This document shows positions 25,444 through 34,728 of a stretch of 64,000 bases of DNA, one piece after another. A model generated the notes under the pieces. It was not told where the DNA came from. It saw only the letters and a program-made list of their open reading frames with translations, and searched no databases. Within the stretch, counting starts at the first letter, position 1; each line of letters opens with the position of its first letter. This stretch comes from Fibrella aquatilis (GTDB taxonomy: Bacteria; Bacteroidota; Bacteroidia; Cytophagales; Spirosomataceae), in NCBI RefSeq assembly GCF_017353255.1, contig NZ_JAFMYU010000011.1:62001-126000 (forward strand). The letters are read 5' to 3'. Position numbers and translations under genes: made by a program.

Positions 25444-28119
25444 TTATTCCACCAGCACCCGCTCCGTTGCCTTCCGCGCCCCGTCGGTAGCCTGCAATGT
25501 GTAGCTGCCGATAGGTAGGTGGGGTACGTCTAGCTCAATAGCGTTGACACCCTTGCGCAGGCTGCGACTGATGGTGCGTACGGCCCGGCCGCTGGCGTCG
25601 GTCAGCGTAAGCAAGACAGGCAGGTCATCGTCGGGGCTGGTGAGTTCGGCGTGGATGGTGCCGTGGGTGGGGTTGGGCGACACACTTATGTACAGGCCGC
25701 GGGGGTCTATCGTGACGGCTTCGGTTTTGGAAAAGGCCACGCTGCCATCGCGGTCGGTCATTTTCAGGCGGTAATAGAGTGTACCGGCGGAGGGTAGCTC
25801 GGTATCGTTCACGGCGTAGTCGGCGGGGCCGGTGGTGGTGCCGGTGGGCTGGATAACGGCCCGGTCGTTGAAATTGCGACCGTCGGCAGCGCGTTGCACG
25901 GTATAGCTGCTGAGGTCTTTTTCAGCAGCAGCCCGCCAGCTTAGCTGCACCCGGTCAGGCCCGCCTTTGGCCCGGAAACTCACCAGCGTTACGGGCAGCG
26001 CAATCAGCGGATTGGTGCCGCGCACCCATACCGAATAGCTTTTGGCTGGCAGGTCGATATAGATGCGGCTCTGCCCATCGACCACTGCCGTGGGGAAAGC
26101 CGAGTTGCCCAGAATATCGGTGAACGTGGTGCCGGTGGTGATGCCGTTCTGAATAGCAATGGCGTGGTCTACCTGCATCCGGGTGGTGCCGAAATTGATG
26201 GCCACAATCACGTCTTTGCCCCCCGCGCTGCCTGTGGCGTTGAGTTGGTAGAGCAGCAGTTTCGTATAGTCCGATCCGTTGATGAAGTTGTTGGGTGCGC
26301 CAGGGCCGTTATTTAGCCCGCCATAGTGGTTCAGGTACGCCACACTCTGCGACCCGTTGATGTACGTTTTCAGCACTTTTATGAGCCGGTCTATTTCGGC
26401 CTGATGACCCGCCCGGTCGGTGGCATTGTCGGGGTGCCAGCCAAAGCCCACCGTCTCACCATTATAGACCGTGTTTTGGGCCGGGTAGCCGTAATAATCG
26501 GGATAAAACACCAGTGGAATGCCTAACTGATTGTTTGTCAGTAAGTAAGCATAGGCCAGGTTCCGGTTTTTGTTGGCCAGGGCGTTGTTCTGCGCGCGGT
26601 TGGTTTCTTCGCGGAAATCGTGGTTGTTCAAAAATGTGACGATGTTGAACCCACTCACGCCTTTGCCATTTTTCAGGCCCGTAAAAATCACCTGCCGGGG
26701 CGATTCACTCCGGTCTAGTGCACCTTTGAGGGCCGCCCGCAGGGAGAAATCGAACACTTTCACGTTGAACCCGCTCACGCCCTTGCTGCTCAGGCTGCTC
26801 TGCACGGCATCGACCCAGCCCTTTAGCTCGTCGAGGTTTTCGCCGTACCATTCGCCTACCACCAGGTTCGGCGTTTTGCCCCGCGCAATCATCTGCTGAA
26901 TCATATGAGCCATAAACTCCGGCTCGAAATGCTTCACCGCGTCGCAGCGCAGGCCGTGCGATTGCAGGTAATCATAGGTCCACTCGGTCCAGTCTACCAG
27001 CGTGCTGCGGGTGTTGGGGCGGTTGTGGTCGTAGTCATAGAAATAGTCCAGGCTCTGCATGGAATACTCCGGCCCCAGACACGTTGTCTGCGACCAGCCC
27101 GCCTGACTGCTACCATCGAAATTGGGTCGGAAGCCATCCCAGTGCAATGATCCCTGTCCGCTGGGCATAGCCGAAAAATCGGTATAAGTCTGAAAGTCAA
27201 GCTTGTAGCCTGTGCCGAATGGGTCTAGGTAGTTGGCGGTTTCAACGGGTGCAATAGGTCCGGCCCCGTCGGCGTCGTAGGTGATGCTGATGGGCAGGTG
27301 GTCGGAGTATTCCGAGTTGTAGTTGATGGCCTGGATAAAAAGCCGGTCGCCACCCACCGTAAACTGACTGGCGCTGAGCGTAAAGGTGTAGTCGTCAACG
27401 TCGCCGTCGCTGTTGATCTTGGTCAGGTAATTCCGGCCCAGTTCAACGCTATAGGGGTTAGCCGGATCAGTCGTCAAATCAACCACGGCGGGATTTACCG
27501 GACTCCACCGCGACCCGCCAACTACATTGGTCGTGACGTAGAACATGTATTGCGCTCCGTTGAAGATGCTTCCCTTCGACCGCATTCGGATTGTGTACGT
27601 ACCCACTCCCAGGCCCGTGCTACCACCAATAGGCATCACCAGTTGCACCCGGTCAGACGGAAATGGCCGTTTGAAGCCACAGGAAGGGTTATTGCCGCTG
27701 GCGAAGGTGGTCATGTAGTCTTTCACCGCCGGGTTGCTTTCGGGGGCACCCCCGTCGCGGTGGTTGTAGACCATATCAGCCACGGGCGTAATGCCCCGCG
27801 TAGCCATCTCATCGACCATCGCCTTCAGTTGCAGCTTAGTACCGGCCGAGGTTACGGTATTGTCGGGGCCGATGTATAGGTCACGCGGGTCGTAGCCACC
27901 AGAGCGGGCACCGTTGCCGGCAAAGGGCGGATACCATATGTGCGTAAAACCGGCCTGCGCCAGAGCAGCGGCTTTCAGTCGGAGCGTGTCGGCCCAGATT
28001 CGACCTTGCGGTGGTTTGGGAAAATCCCAGTAGAACCCCTGAAGCATAACCTGCTGCGCCCGAAGAGTAGAGGCGCTGAGAATAAGGGTAGTAACGAAGA
28101 GTAGTAAACGACGTATCAA
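25444..28119 (-). CDS. Secreted alpha-amylase (GH13) with T9SS type A sorting domain
   Basis: The 891-residue protein starts at TTG 28119; this start provides a good signal peptide (LLLFVTTLILSASTLRAQ) and no ATG precedes the mature part. All GH13 regions are present: I DMVYNH, II GLRCDAVKHFEPE with the nucleophile Asp, III VVGEWYGE with the acid Glu, and IV FLNNHDF. A beta-sandwich insertion (about residues 170-290) lies in the barrel. The C-terminal end has an Ig/Fn-like domain and a final domain with VSPNPTHGTI and IGSYTLQATDGARKATERVLVE-like strands, the T9SS signal for export and surface attachment. It works with the convergent GH97 gene in starch use. Confidence 0.93.
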   Translation of the reverse strand: MIRRLLLFVTTLILSASTLRAQQVMLQGFYWDFPKPPQGRIWADTLRLKAAALAQAGFTHIWYPPFAGNGARSGGYDPRDLYIGPDNTVTSAGTKLQLKAMVDEMATRGITPVADMVYNHRDGGAPESNPAVKDYMTTFASGNNPSCGFKRPFPSDRVQLVMPIGGSTGLGVGTYTIRMRSKGSIFNGAQYMFYVTTNVVGGSRWSPVNPAVVDLTTDPANPYSVELGRNYLTKINSDGDVDDYTFTLSASQFTVGGDRLFIQAINYNSEYSDHLPISITYDADGAGPIAPVETANYLDPFGTGYKLDFQTYTDFSAMPSGQGSLHWDGFRPNFDGSSQAGWSQTTCLGPEYSMQSLDYFYDYDHNRPNTRSTLVDWTEWTYDYLQSHGLRCDAVKHFEPEFMAHMIQQMIARGKTPNLVVGEWYGENLDELKGWVDAVQSSLSSKGVSGFNVKVFDFSLRAALKGALDRSESPRQVIFTGLKNGKGVSGFNIVTFLNNHDFREETNRAQNNALANKNRNLAYAYLLTNNQLGIPLVFYPDYYGYPAQNTVYNGETVGFGWHPDNATDRAGHQAEIDRLIKVLKTYINGSQSVAYLNHYGGLNNGPGAPNNFINGSDYTKLLLYQLNATGSAGGKDVIVAINFGTTRMQVDHAIAIQNGITTGTTFTDILGNSAFPTAVVDGQSRIYIDLPAKSYSVWVRGTNPLIALPVTLVSFRAKGGPDRVQLSWRAAAEKDLSSYTVQRAADGRNFNDRAVIQPTGTTTGPADYAVNDTELPSAGTLYYRLKMTDRDGSVAFSKTEAVTIDPRGLYISVSPNPTHGTIHAELTSPDDDLPVLLTLTDASGRAVRTISRSLRKGVNAIELDVPHLPIGSYTLQATDGARKATERVLVE

Positions 28120-28153
28120 GGTCAGTATAGGTTAATTTGAACACAAAATTGCA

Positions 28154-28184
28154 TAAAAAAACGACTGGCTTTCGACCAGTCGTT
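28154..28184 (-). terminator. Intrinsic terminator after psd
   Basis: Read on the minus strand, the stem AACGACTGG/CCAGTCGTT (9 bp, seven-base loop) is followed by a run of T. It lies 25 bases beyond the psd stop and ends the transcript before the amylase start region. Confidence 0.88.
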
Positions 28185-28208
28185 CAGGAAATGATTTGGG
28201 TTTCAGTA

Positions 28209-28871
28209 TTAGGCCAACTCGGCCACCACGGTTACGCCACCCTTGGTTTTCTCACCCATTTTCACATTTATCTTGGCATCAAGGGGGAGGTATAGGTCTA
28301 CGCGTGAGCCGAATTTGATGAAGCCCATCTCGTCGGTTTGCTTCACGCTTTCGCCCTCTTTCACGTACCACACAATGCGGCGGGCCAGCGCGCCGGCAAT
28401 CTGCCGCATCAGCACTTCCACGCCGTTAGGTTGCTGGATCACCACCGTAGTCCGCTCATTGTCGGTACTCGATTTTGGGTGCCAGGCTACCAGGTATTTG
28501 CCCGGGTAATACCGGAAGTAACTCACCACACCCGACAGTGGGTTTCGGTTGACGTGCACGTTCAGCGGCGACATGAAGATGGACACCTGCCGACGCTTGT
28601 CTTTAAAATATTCGCCTTCTTCGGTCTCTTCAATCACCACCACAGTGCCGTCGGCGGGGGCAATGACCTGCTTTTCATGCAGGGTTAGCGCCCGGGCCGG
28701 AATGCGGAAAAACTGCACGACCAGGATGAACAGGGCTATACTAACGATAGCCAGTAACCACATGGCGGTGCTGTTTTCACGGAACAGAAAGTAATAGGCA
28801 AGTCCATTCAGGGCCAGCAAAGCCAGTCCTGTACCCAGCATTATTGTAGTTCCTTCGCGGTGTAGGCGCAT
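28209..28871 (-). CDS. psd: Phosphatidylserine decarboxylase family protein (short type)
   Basis: It converts phosphatidylserine to phosphatidylethanolamine at the inner membrane. The 220-residue length fits the short Psd type found in Bacteroidota. It has two N-terminal helices (LLALNGLAYYFLF, WLLAIVSIALFILVVQFF), then APADGTVVVIEE, the FMSPLNVHVNRNP motif and the FIKFGSRVDLYLP site. In that site the Gly-Ser bond is self-cleaved to make the pyruvoyl cofactor. It has a clear terminator and appears monocistronic. Confidence 0.93.
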   Translation of the reverse strand: MRLHREGTTIMLGTGLALLALNGLAYYFLFRENSTAMWLLAIVSIALFILVVQFFRIPARALTLHEKQVIAPADGTVVVIEETEEGEYFKDKRRQVSIFMSPLNVHVNRNPLSGVVSYFRYYPGKYLVAWHPKSSTDNERTTVVIQQPNGVEVLMRQIAGALARRIVWYVKEGESVKQTDEMGFIKFGSRVDLYLPLDAKINVKMGEKTKGGVTVVAELA

Positions 28872-29005
28872 AGTTAGTAAGGGATTGAAACGACAAAACT
28901 AAGGCAGAATAGAGGAGGAACAACCCTGCCTGCGGCCAAATTCAGCCGTGCCAGCTTCGCCGACAGCGTCGGCTCTCACACAAAACGCGTTGTGGCCCGT
29001 AAAGG

Positions 29006-29110
29006 TTAATCCTGAAACACGGCGGCCAGATCGACGGTGAAATCAGGAAATACCCGCGACACTAACATGTCTTCGTCGGTAAGCGGGTGCAGAACAAGCA
29101 AACAAGACAA
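29006..29110 (-). pseudogene. Possible Uma2-like gene fragment (C-terminal remnant)
   Basis: The minus strand encodes about 32 residues ending in a stop, with HPLTDEDMLVSRVFPDFTVD near the end. This pattern resembles the C-terminus of Uma2-family (DUF820) PD-(D/E)XK proteins, which are numerous in Cytophagales. Everything upstream is replaced by the 32-bp inverted repeat. It looks like the relic of a deleted gene; the match is from memory and short. Confidence 0.35.
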
Positions 29111-29111
29111 A

Positions 29112-29201
29112 TTTTGGACAGGATTACGGGATTAGCAGGATTTTCTTGTTTTCTCTAAATAGAGAGAAGAAATCCTGCTAATCCCGTAATCCTGTCCAAA
29201 A
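29112..29201. repeat. 32-bp perfect inverted repeat (GGATTACGGGATTAGCAGGA type)
   Basis: 29112-29143 and 29170-29201 are perfect reverse complements around a 26-base loop that itself contains TCTCT/AGAGA pairing. The right arm ends nine bases before the gdhA stop codon. Repeats built from ATCCTG(C/T)TAATCC(C/T) words are, as I recall, widespread between genes in Bacteroidota. Confidence 0.9.
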
Positions 29202-29209
29202 CGTTGTCC

Positions 29210-30490
29210 TTAATACCCACCCCGGAATTTATACGTGCTGGCTACTTTTTCGATGGCCACAATGTAGGCCGCCAGGCGCATGGGCACTTTGTGTTTCTGC
29301 GATGTCTCGAACACCCGGTCGAAGGCGTCTTTCATCACGCGGTCAGCGCGGCGGTTTACCCGGTCCAGCGTCCATTTGTAGCCGATACGGTTTTGTACCC
29401 ACTCGAAATACGATACCGTTACTCCCCCGGCGTTGGCCAGAATGTCGGGGACGACCATGATACCCTTGCTGTTGATGACTTCGTCGGCAGAAGCCGAGGT
29501 GGGGCCATTGGCACCCTCCACAATCATCTTGGCCTGGATTGTGTGGGCGTTTTCGTCGGTGATAACGTCTTCTTTAGCGGCAGGCACCAACACGTCCACG
29601 GCCAGGGCCAGTAGTTCTTCATTGGTGATCTTTTCGGCACCCGTAAAGCCCTCCAGCGTGCCTTTGTTAGCATTACGGTAGTTGAGCGCCGCCGTAATAT
29701 CGATACCCCGGTCGTTATAATATCCCCCCGAAATATCGCTGACGGCGTTGACCGTAACGCCCCGCTCGTGGAGGAGTTCGGCGGCAAACGAGCCTACGTT
29801 GCCAAAGCCCTGCACGGCGGCAGAGGTCCGGTAGGGGTTCATGCGGAGTTTGTCCATGGCGCTCAAGGCGGCCACGGTCACGCCCCGGCCCGTAGCCTCT
29901 GTACGACCTAGTGAACCACCCAGTACCAGGGGTTTGCCGGTTACTACGCCGTTGACAGTCATGCCTTTCGCTTTTGAATATTCATCAACGATCCAGGCCA
30001 TTTCGCGCGGGCCAGTGCCCATGTCGGGGGCCGGAATGTCGCGGTCGGGGCCAAACACGTCGAGCATCTGCACGGTGTAGGCGCGAATGAGCCGTTCAAT
30101 TTCGCCCGCCGACATCTCGCGGGGGTTGCAGGCAATACCGCCCTTGGCACCGCCATAGGGAATATCAACGACGGCGCATTTCCAGGTCATCCAGGCCGCT
30201 AGCGCGCGCACCTCATCGAGGTGTACGGCGGGGTCGAGGCGGATGCCGCCTTTAGATGGACCCAGGATGTTGGAATGGATTACGCGATACCCTTCAAAGA
30301 CCCGGATCGAGCCGTTGTCCATCGTGACAGGCAGGCCTACAATCACTTGCCGGGCGGGTACTTTCAAAATATCGTACATCTCATCGGTGATGCCTACCAG
30401 TTTGGCGGCGGCGTCGAAGCGCGACATCATCGATTGGAGCGGGTTCTCTTTGTCTTTTATAGGAGCTGGTTCAATGTATGCCATTGCCAT
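29210..30490 (-). CDS. gdhA: Glu/Leu/Phe/Val dehydrogenase (glutamate dehydrogenase-like)
   Basis: It interconverts glutamate and 2-oxoglutarate plus ammonia with NAD(P). The 426-residue length matches the hexameric type II group. Catalytic and substrate motifs are visible: GPSKGGIRLDP, MTWKCAVVDIPYGGAKGGI with the active-site Lys residues, and PAPDMGTGPREMAWI. The Rossmann part has VQGFGNVGSFAAELL and EGANGPTS. Start codons at 30490 and 30484 are both possible (MAMAYIEP). It is transcribed divergently from the DksA-like gene. The substrate could also be another amino acid, so the symbol is tentative. Confidence 0.88.
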   Translation of the reverse strand: MAMAYIEPAPIKDKENPLQSMMSRFDAAAKLVGITDEMYDILKVPARQVIVGLPVTMDNGSIRVFEGYRVIHSNILGPSKGGIRLDPAVHLDEVRALAAWMTWKCAVVDIPYGGAKGGIACNPREMSAGEIERLIRAYTVQMLDVFGPDRDIPAPDMGTGPREMAWIVDEYSKAKGMTVNGVVTGKPLVLGGSLGRTEATGRGVTVAALSAMDKLRMNPYRTSAAVQGFGNVGSFAAELLHERGVTVNAVSDISGGYYNDRGIDITAALNYRNANKGTLEGFTGAEKITNEELLALAVDVLVPAAKEDVITDENAHTIQAKMIVEGANGPTSASADEVINSKGIMVVPDILANAGGVTVSYFEWVQNRIGYKWTLDRVNRRADRVMKDAFDRVFETSQKHKVPMRLAAYIVAIEKVASTYKFRGGY

Positions 30491-30818
30491 AATAAAGTGT
30501 CAGATGCAGGAGAGTTTGCTGCTGAAGTGCGCAAACATAACACACATCTAACGGATAAAGATAAAAGCCTATTTTATCTGAGAATCGTGTAAAAAAATAG
30601 CGACATAGATTCTACGCTATTTTAGTGGATAGGCCATATAGAACGTAGGTAAGGGCGCTTATGTCAAAATTTTGGTTCGTTAATAAGCATATAGGCGGTT
30701 AAATAAATTTTGTCCAAAAAGAGCCTGTGGCTGAGCTGTATTGGGCGATAGCGATTCGGTTTGTATTTTTGTTGTACCATACTGTAACAGGCTAACCAAC
30801 CTCAATCAATACCAGACC
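30491..30818. other. Divergent intergenic region gdhA / dksA-like
   Basis: The 328 bases are AT-rich without a gene. They contain the candidate promoter of the DksA-like gene and presumably the gdhA promoter, which I could not place with confidence. Confidence 0.6.
30741..30771 (+). promoter_or_regulatory. Candidate promoter for the DksA-like gene
   Basis: TTG at 30741-30743 and TATTTTTG at 30764-30771 (perfect TAnnTTTG) are 20 bases apart. They lie 48 bases before the ATG at 30819. Confidence 0.6.
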
Positions 30819-31202
30819 ATGCTTCAGGAAGAGAAAAAGCGTTATTCGGAAGACGACTTAAAAGAATTTGAGGTGCTGATCTCGCAGAAGCTTGAAGCCA
30901 CCCGTAGCGAACTGAACTACATTAAAGAGGCCCTAAGCAAGCGCAACGACAGCGGCACCGATAACACATCGGGCAATTCGAAACTGCTGGAAGATGGTGC
31001 CGACACCAGCGAACGCGAGAACCTGAGTCAGTTGGCCGCCCGCCTGCAAAAGTTTACTAACCAATTAGAGCTGGCTCTGGTACGCATCAAAAACGGTACC
31101 TACGGCATCTGCATCGACTCAGGTAAGCTGATCCCCAAAGAACGCCTCCGCGCCGTGCCCCACACGCAGCAAACCATCGAAGCCAAGCTGAAAAGGGCTT
31201 AG
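30819..31202 (+). CDS. TraR/DksA-like protein without zinc cysteines
   Basis: ATG 30819 (MLQEEKKRYSEDDL) gives 127 residues; earlier in-frame codons lie in the promoter. The coiled-coil N-terminal half and the C-terminal segment NGTYGICIDSGKLIPKERLRAVPHTQQTIEAK match the DksA/TraR fold, which binds the RNA polymerase secondary channel. Only one Cys remains of the four zinc ligands, as in other Bacteroidota members I recall, so the finger is probably held without zinc. A regulatory role in stringent-type control is plausible but unproven. Confidence 0.85.
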   Translation: MLQEEKKRYSEDDLKEFEVLISQKLEATRSELNYIKEALSKRNDSGTDNTSGNSKLLEDGADTSERENLSQLAARLQKFTNQLELALVRIKNGTYGICIDSGKLIPKERLRAVPHTQQTIEAKLKRA

Positions 31203-31227
31203 ATGAGGTCTAAACGTTGAACCCAAT

Positions 31228-32004
31228 TTGACCATTCAATACGTTTCCGATCTTCATCTGGAGATGAAGAGCAATGCCCTATACATTCAGGACAACCCGA
31301 TCATACCCGCCGGGGACGTGTTGATTTTGGGTGGTGACATTACCAGCCTGAGCTACGCCACGACGCGGAAACTGGAGAAGGATTTCTTCAAAAAACTGTC
31401 CACGCAGTTTGCGCAGGTGTATTGGTTTCCCGGCAACCATGAGTTTTACAACAGCCGCGACGCCAGCCTCCTCGACGCACCCCTGCGCGAGGAACTGCAC
31501 AAAAATGTCTGGCTGGTCAACAACGTAGCCATTACCCACGGCCCGGCCCGGTTGCTGTTGAGCACCCTCTGGACCGAAATAGACCAACTGAACGAACGCG
31601 CCGTTGGTTTTGGAATGCTTGATTTTCAAGTGATTACCTACCGAGGAAAGCGCATTACACCTGCCGTGTATACCCGCGAACTGCACCGCCCGTCGCTGGC
31701 TTTTCTACGCACTGAACTGGCTAAACCTCACGACGGCCCCACCGTGGTGGCCACGCACCACCTGCCCTCGTTGCAGTGTGTCCATCCACGACACAAAGGC
31801 AGTTCGCTGCAACAGGGCTTCGCCAATGACCTCGACGATCTGATCTGGGACGCTCAACCCGATTATTGGCTTTACGGTCATAGTCACGGCAATCGCCCGC
31901 CCTTCCAGATAGGCAAGACGCAGCTGCTCAGTAATATGCTGGGCTATGTGGGTGATTATGCCGAACAGGATGGGTATATGAATCCGGCGACATTAGTGCT
32001 GTAA
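31228..32004 (+). CDS. Metallophosphoesterase (calcineurin-like)
   Basis: The 258-residue phosphohydrolase has dinuclear metal motifs: SDLHLE at the very N-terminus, GGDIT, the GNHEF motif, THHLPS and YGHSHGNRP. The start is TTG 31228: an in-frame stop (TGA at 31204) lies just upstream with no ATG between, and the next ATG would remove the essential first Asp-His motif. The substrate is unknown. It is 25 bases downstream of the DksA-like gene and may share its transcript. Confidence 0.88.
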   Translation: MTIQYVSDLHLEMKSNALYIQDNPIIPAGDVLILGGDITSLSYATTRKLEKDFFKKLSTQFAQVYWFPGNHEFYNSRDASLLDAPLREELHKNVWLVNNVAITHGPARLLLSTLWTEIDQLNERAVGFGMLDFQVITYRGKRITPAVYTRELHRPSLAFLRTELAKPHDGPTVVATHHLPSLQCVHPRHKGSSLQQGFANDLDDLIWDAQPDYWLYGHSHGNRPPFQIGKTQLLSNMLGYVGDYAEQDGYMNPATLVL

Positions 32005-32069
32005 GTAGGCCTCAATTCTGCCAGCAAGCCCCTTTTTCTGCATCTTCGTAGCGCACAAACCAATACGCT

Positions 32070-34625
32070 ATGAGATTCTGCTCGTTACTACGGCTGCTTA
32101 CCTTGTTCGCTTCGTTTACGGCCTCGGCGCAGGTGGCCGATAGTTATTACCTGCCTCAGACAGTCCAATTCAATGCCGCCATTCCCACACCCCGGCAGCA
32201 TCTGGGCTACCAAGTGGGCGAATGGCACGTCTCGCACGACCAGCTTGTGGGCTACATGCGGCGGCTTGACGAACTCTCGGACCGGATTACGCTGGTGGAA
32301 TATGGCCGTACGCACGAGAAACGGCCCCTGTTGCTGCTCACCATATCGTCGCCGCAAAACCAGCAGAACATTGACCGTCTAAAGGCCGAACATGTGGCCC
32401 TGACTGACCCAACGCGGTCGGGTTCGATGGACGTGACGAAAATGCCCGCCGTGGTCTGGATGAGCTATTCGGTACACGGCAACGAAGCCAGCGGCACCAA
32501 TGCGGCCTTGCTGGCGGCATATTACCTGGCCGCTGCACAAGGACCGGCTATCGACTCGCTGCTGAACGAAAGCATTATCCTGTTCGACCCGTGCATCAAC
32601 CCCGACGGCGGCAACCGCTTTGCCAGTTGGGTCAATACGCACCGGAGCCAGAACCTGGTGACCGATCCCAGCAGCCGCGAGTTTAGCGAGGCGTGGCCGG
32701 GTGGACGTACCAACCACTACTGGTTCGACCTGAACCGCGACTACCTCTACCAACAACACCCCGAGAGTCAGGGCCGAATGGTGAAATTCCACGAATGGAA
32801 GCCTAACCTACTCACCGACCACCACGAGATGGGCACCAACGGTACATTCTTTTTCCAGCCCGGCGTACCCACCCGCGTGCATCCGCTCACGCCCAAACGC
32901 AACATCGACCTCACCACGCGCTTTGGGCAGTTTCAGGCCGAGGGGTTGCAGGCCATCGGGTCGGCTTATTACACGCAGGAGAGCTACGACGATTTTTATT
33001 ACGGCAAAGGCTCTACCTACCCCGACGTGAACGGCGCGGTGGGCATTCTGTTCGAGCAGGCTAGTTCGCGGGGGCACGCCCAGGAAAGCAGCAACGGCCT
33101 GCTTACGTTTCCGTTCACGATTCGCAACCAGTTTACGGCCACGCTCTCAACCCTGCGGGCGGCGCGAGCCATGCGCACAGACCTGCTCAATTTCCAGCGC
33201 GACCATTTCAAAGAGGTCAATCAGGATGCCGTAAAAGCATACGTTTTTGGCGGCTCGAACGACCGGGTACGGACCTGGGAGATGGTGAATATCCTGCGCC
33301 GGAATCAGGTAACGGTGTATGAATTAGCTAAGGATGAGGCAGTTGATGGTAAAACCTACACAAGAGGCAACGCTTACGTCGTGCCGCTGAGTCAGCCGCA
33401 GCACCGCCTCATCCGGGGAATGTTCGAGAAGAGGACCACGTTTCAGGACAGCCTCTTCTACGACATTTCGGCCTGGTCTATGCCGCACTGTTTCAACATG
33501 CCCTATGCCGAAGTGAAGGCACCCGTGGCCTTGGGCGCAAGAGTAGATGCCAACGCGTTTCCGAAGGGACAGGTGACGGGCAGCAGCAACTACGCCTACC
33601 TATTCACTTGGGATAGCTACTTTGCCCCCCGCGCTGCGGGTGAACTCATGCGCAAAGGCTACCGCCTAAAATCGGCCAGCCAGCAATTTGCAGCGCAGTT
33701 GCCGGGCCAAAATAACCCCACGAAATTCGATTATGGCACCGTGCAGGTTATTGCCAACGGGCAGGACCCAGCGCAGCTACGCACCCTGCTGACTACCCTG
33801 GCTGAGCGCGACGGGGTCGATTTTTACGCCGCCGGGTCGGGCATGACGCCGGAGGGTATTGACCTGGGCAGCGACAATTTCAAGAATATGCGCCAACCAA
33901 AGCCGCTGCTGGTGGTGGGCACCGGCGTAAACAGCACCGACGCGGGCGAGATCTGGCACCTGCTCGATACGCGGGTGAATATTCCGTTATCGACCGTGGA
34001 TATGGCGCAGATGGGGCGTGTGAATCTGGATAAATACAATGTGCTGATCCTGGTTAGCGGCGACTACGGCAACCTGCCCACCGACAAAATCAGGCAGTGG
34101 GTGCAAAACGGCGGCACTCTCGTTACCATGACCGACGCCGTGAAATGGGCCAGCGACAACCGCCTTTCGACGGCCAAACTCCGCCGCGTTCCCGCCGACA
34201 CCGTGGGCACCCGCCCCTACGCCGACTATGAACGCTACACAGGCGCGAAGGCTATCAGCGGCACCATTTTCCAGACCAGAGCCGACCTGACGCACCCGCT
34301 GCTCTACGGCTATAAAGACGAGATGCTGTCGGTGTTTAAAGACAATAACGTGTTTCTGGAAAAGGGTAAAGACCCCTTCGGCGCGCCACTCTGGTACACG
34401 CCCAAGCCCCTCATCAGCGGCTACGTGGCGGCCCCCAACGAACGCTTCATCCGCGACACGCCCGCCATCATTGTCAACAATTTCGGCGCGGGCAAGGTGA
34501 TTGCCATGGCCGACAACCCCAACTTCCGCGCATTCTGGTACGGCACCAACAAGCTGTTTCTCAACGCGTTATTTTTCGGTAATCAGATTGGCTCCTACGG
34601 TCGGGGCGTATCAGAAGAGAATTAG
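32070..34625 (+). CDS. M14-family zinc carboxypeptidase, secreted
   Basis: The 851-residue protein starts with a signal peptide (LLRLLTLFASFTASAQ). The M14 domain (about residues 40-370) has the zinc motif YSVHGNEASG, the substrate-binding NPDGGNRF and DLNRDY segments, and the third zinc ligand region TDHHEMGTNG. The rest is a long C-terminal region with a class I amidotransferase-like fold (LVSGDYGNLPTDKIRQWVQNGG and NNFGAGKVIAMADNP), a common partner of M14 domains in Bacteroidota. It probably degrades peptides in the periplasm or at the surface. No T9SS tail was seen. Confidence 0.9.
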   Translation: MRFCSLLRLLTLFASFTASAQVADSYYLPQTVQFNAAIPTPRQHLGYQVGEWHVSHDQLVGYMRRLDELSDRITLVEYGRTHEKRPLLLLTISSPQNQQNIDRLKAEHVALTDPTRSGSMDVTKMPAVVWMSYSVHGNEASGTNAALLAAYYLAAAQGPAIDSLLNESIILFDPCINPDGGNRFASWVNTHRSQNLVTDPSSREFSEAWPGGRTNHYWFDLNRDYLYQQHPESQGRMVKFHEWKPNLLTDHHEMGTNGTFFFQPGVPTRVHPLTPKRNIDLTTRFGQFQAEGLQAIGSAYYTQESYDDFYYGKGSTYPDVNGAVGILFEQASSRGHAQESSNGLLTFPFTIRNQFTATLSTLRAARAMRTDLLNFQRDHFKEVNQDAVKAYVFGGSNDRVRTWEMVNILRRNQVTVYELAKDEAVDGKTYTRGNAYVVPLSQPQHRLIRGMFEKRTTFQDSLFYDISAWSMPHCFNMPYAEVKAPVALGARVDANAFPKGQVTGSSNYAYLFTWDSYFAPRAAGELMRKGYRLKSASQQFAAQLPGQNNPTKFDYGTVQVIANGQDPAQLRTLLTTLAERDGVDFYAAGSGMTPEGIDLGSDNFKNMRQPKPLLVVGTGVNSTDAGEIWHLLDTRVNIPLSTVDMAQMGRVNLDKYNVLILVSGDYGNLPTDKIRQWVQNGGTLVTMTDAVKWASDNRLSTAKLRRVPADTVGTRPYADYERYTGAKAISGTIFQTRADLTHPLLYGYKDEMLSVFKDNNVFLEKGKDPFGAPLWYTPKPLISGYVAAPNERFIRDTPAIIVNNFGAGKVIAMADNPNFRAFWYGTNKLFLNALFFGNQIGSYGRGVSEEN

Positions 34626-34654
34626 GGAGTGGAGTAGATTTTCGTCGAGAAAAC

Positions 34655-34720
34655 ACAAATTAAAGAAGGTAATTCTGAAGAAAAAGTACTTTTTCTTCAG
34701 AATTACCTTCTTTAATTTGT
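34655..34720. repeat. 66-bp perfect palindrome between convergent genes
   Basis: 34655-34687 and 34688-34720 are perfect reverse complements with no loop, centred on AAAAAGTACTTTTT. It lies 29 bases after the M14 stop and eight bases before the hsdR stop codon. A T-run follows on the plus strand. It is a likely bidirectional terminator and a potential cruciform. Confidence 0.95.
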
Positions 34721-34728
34721 AGTATTTT

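Larger units (their letters stand above)
28872..29209. other. Intergenic region between psd and gdhA
   Basis: This stretch holds a small GCCGAC/GTCGGC hairpin (28959-28973), a possible 3' fragment of a Uma2-like gene and a 32-bp inverted repeat, listed separately. No intact gene was seen. Confidence 0.7.

Noticed and set aside
27298-27879. 193-codon plus-strand open frame opposite the amylase gene
   Set aside because: It is antisense to GH13 catalytic regions and has no start context or domain.
28119-28144. Upstream extension or alternative frame of the amylase start
   Set aside because: An in-frame stop lies 12 bases upstream of the TTG start, and the alternative frame gives no signal peptide joined to the GH13 domain.
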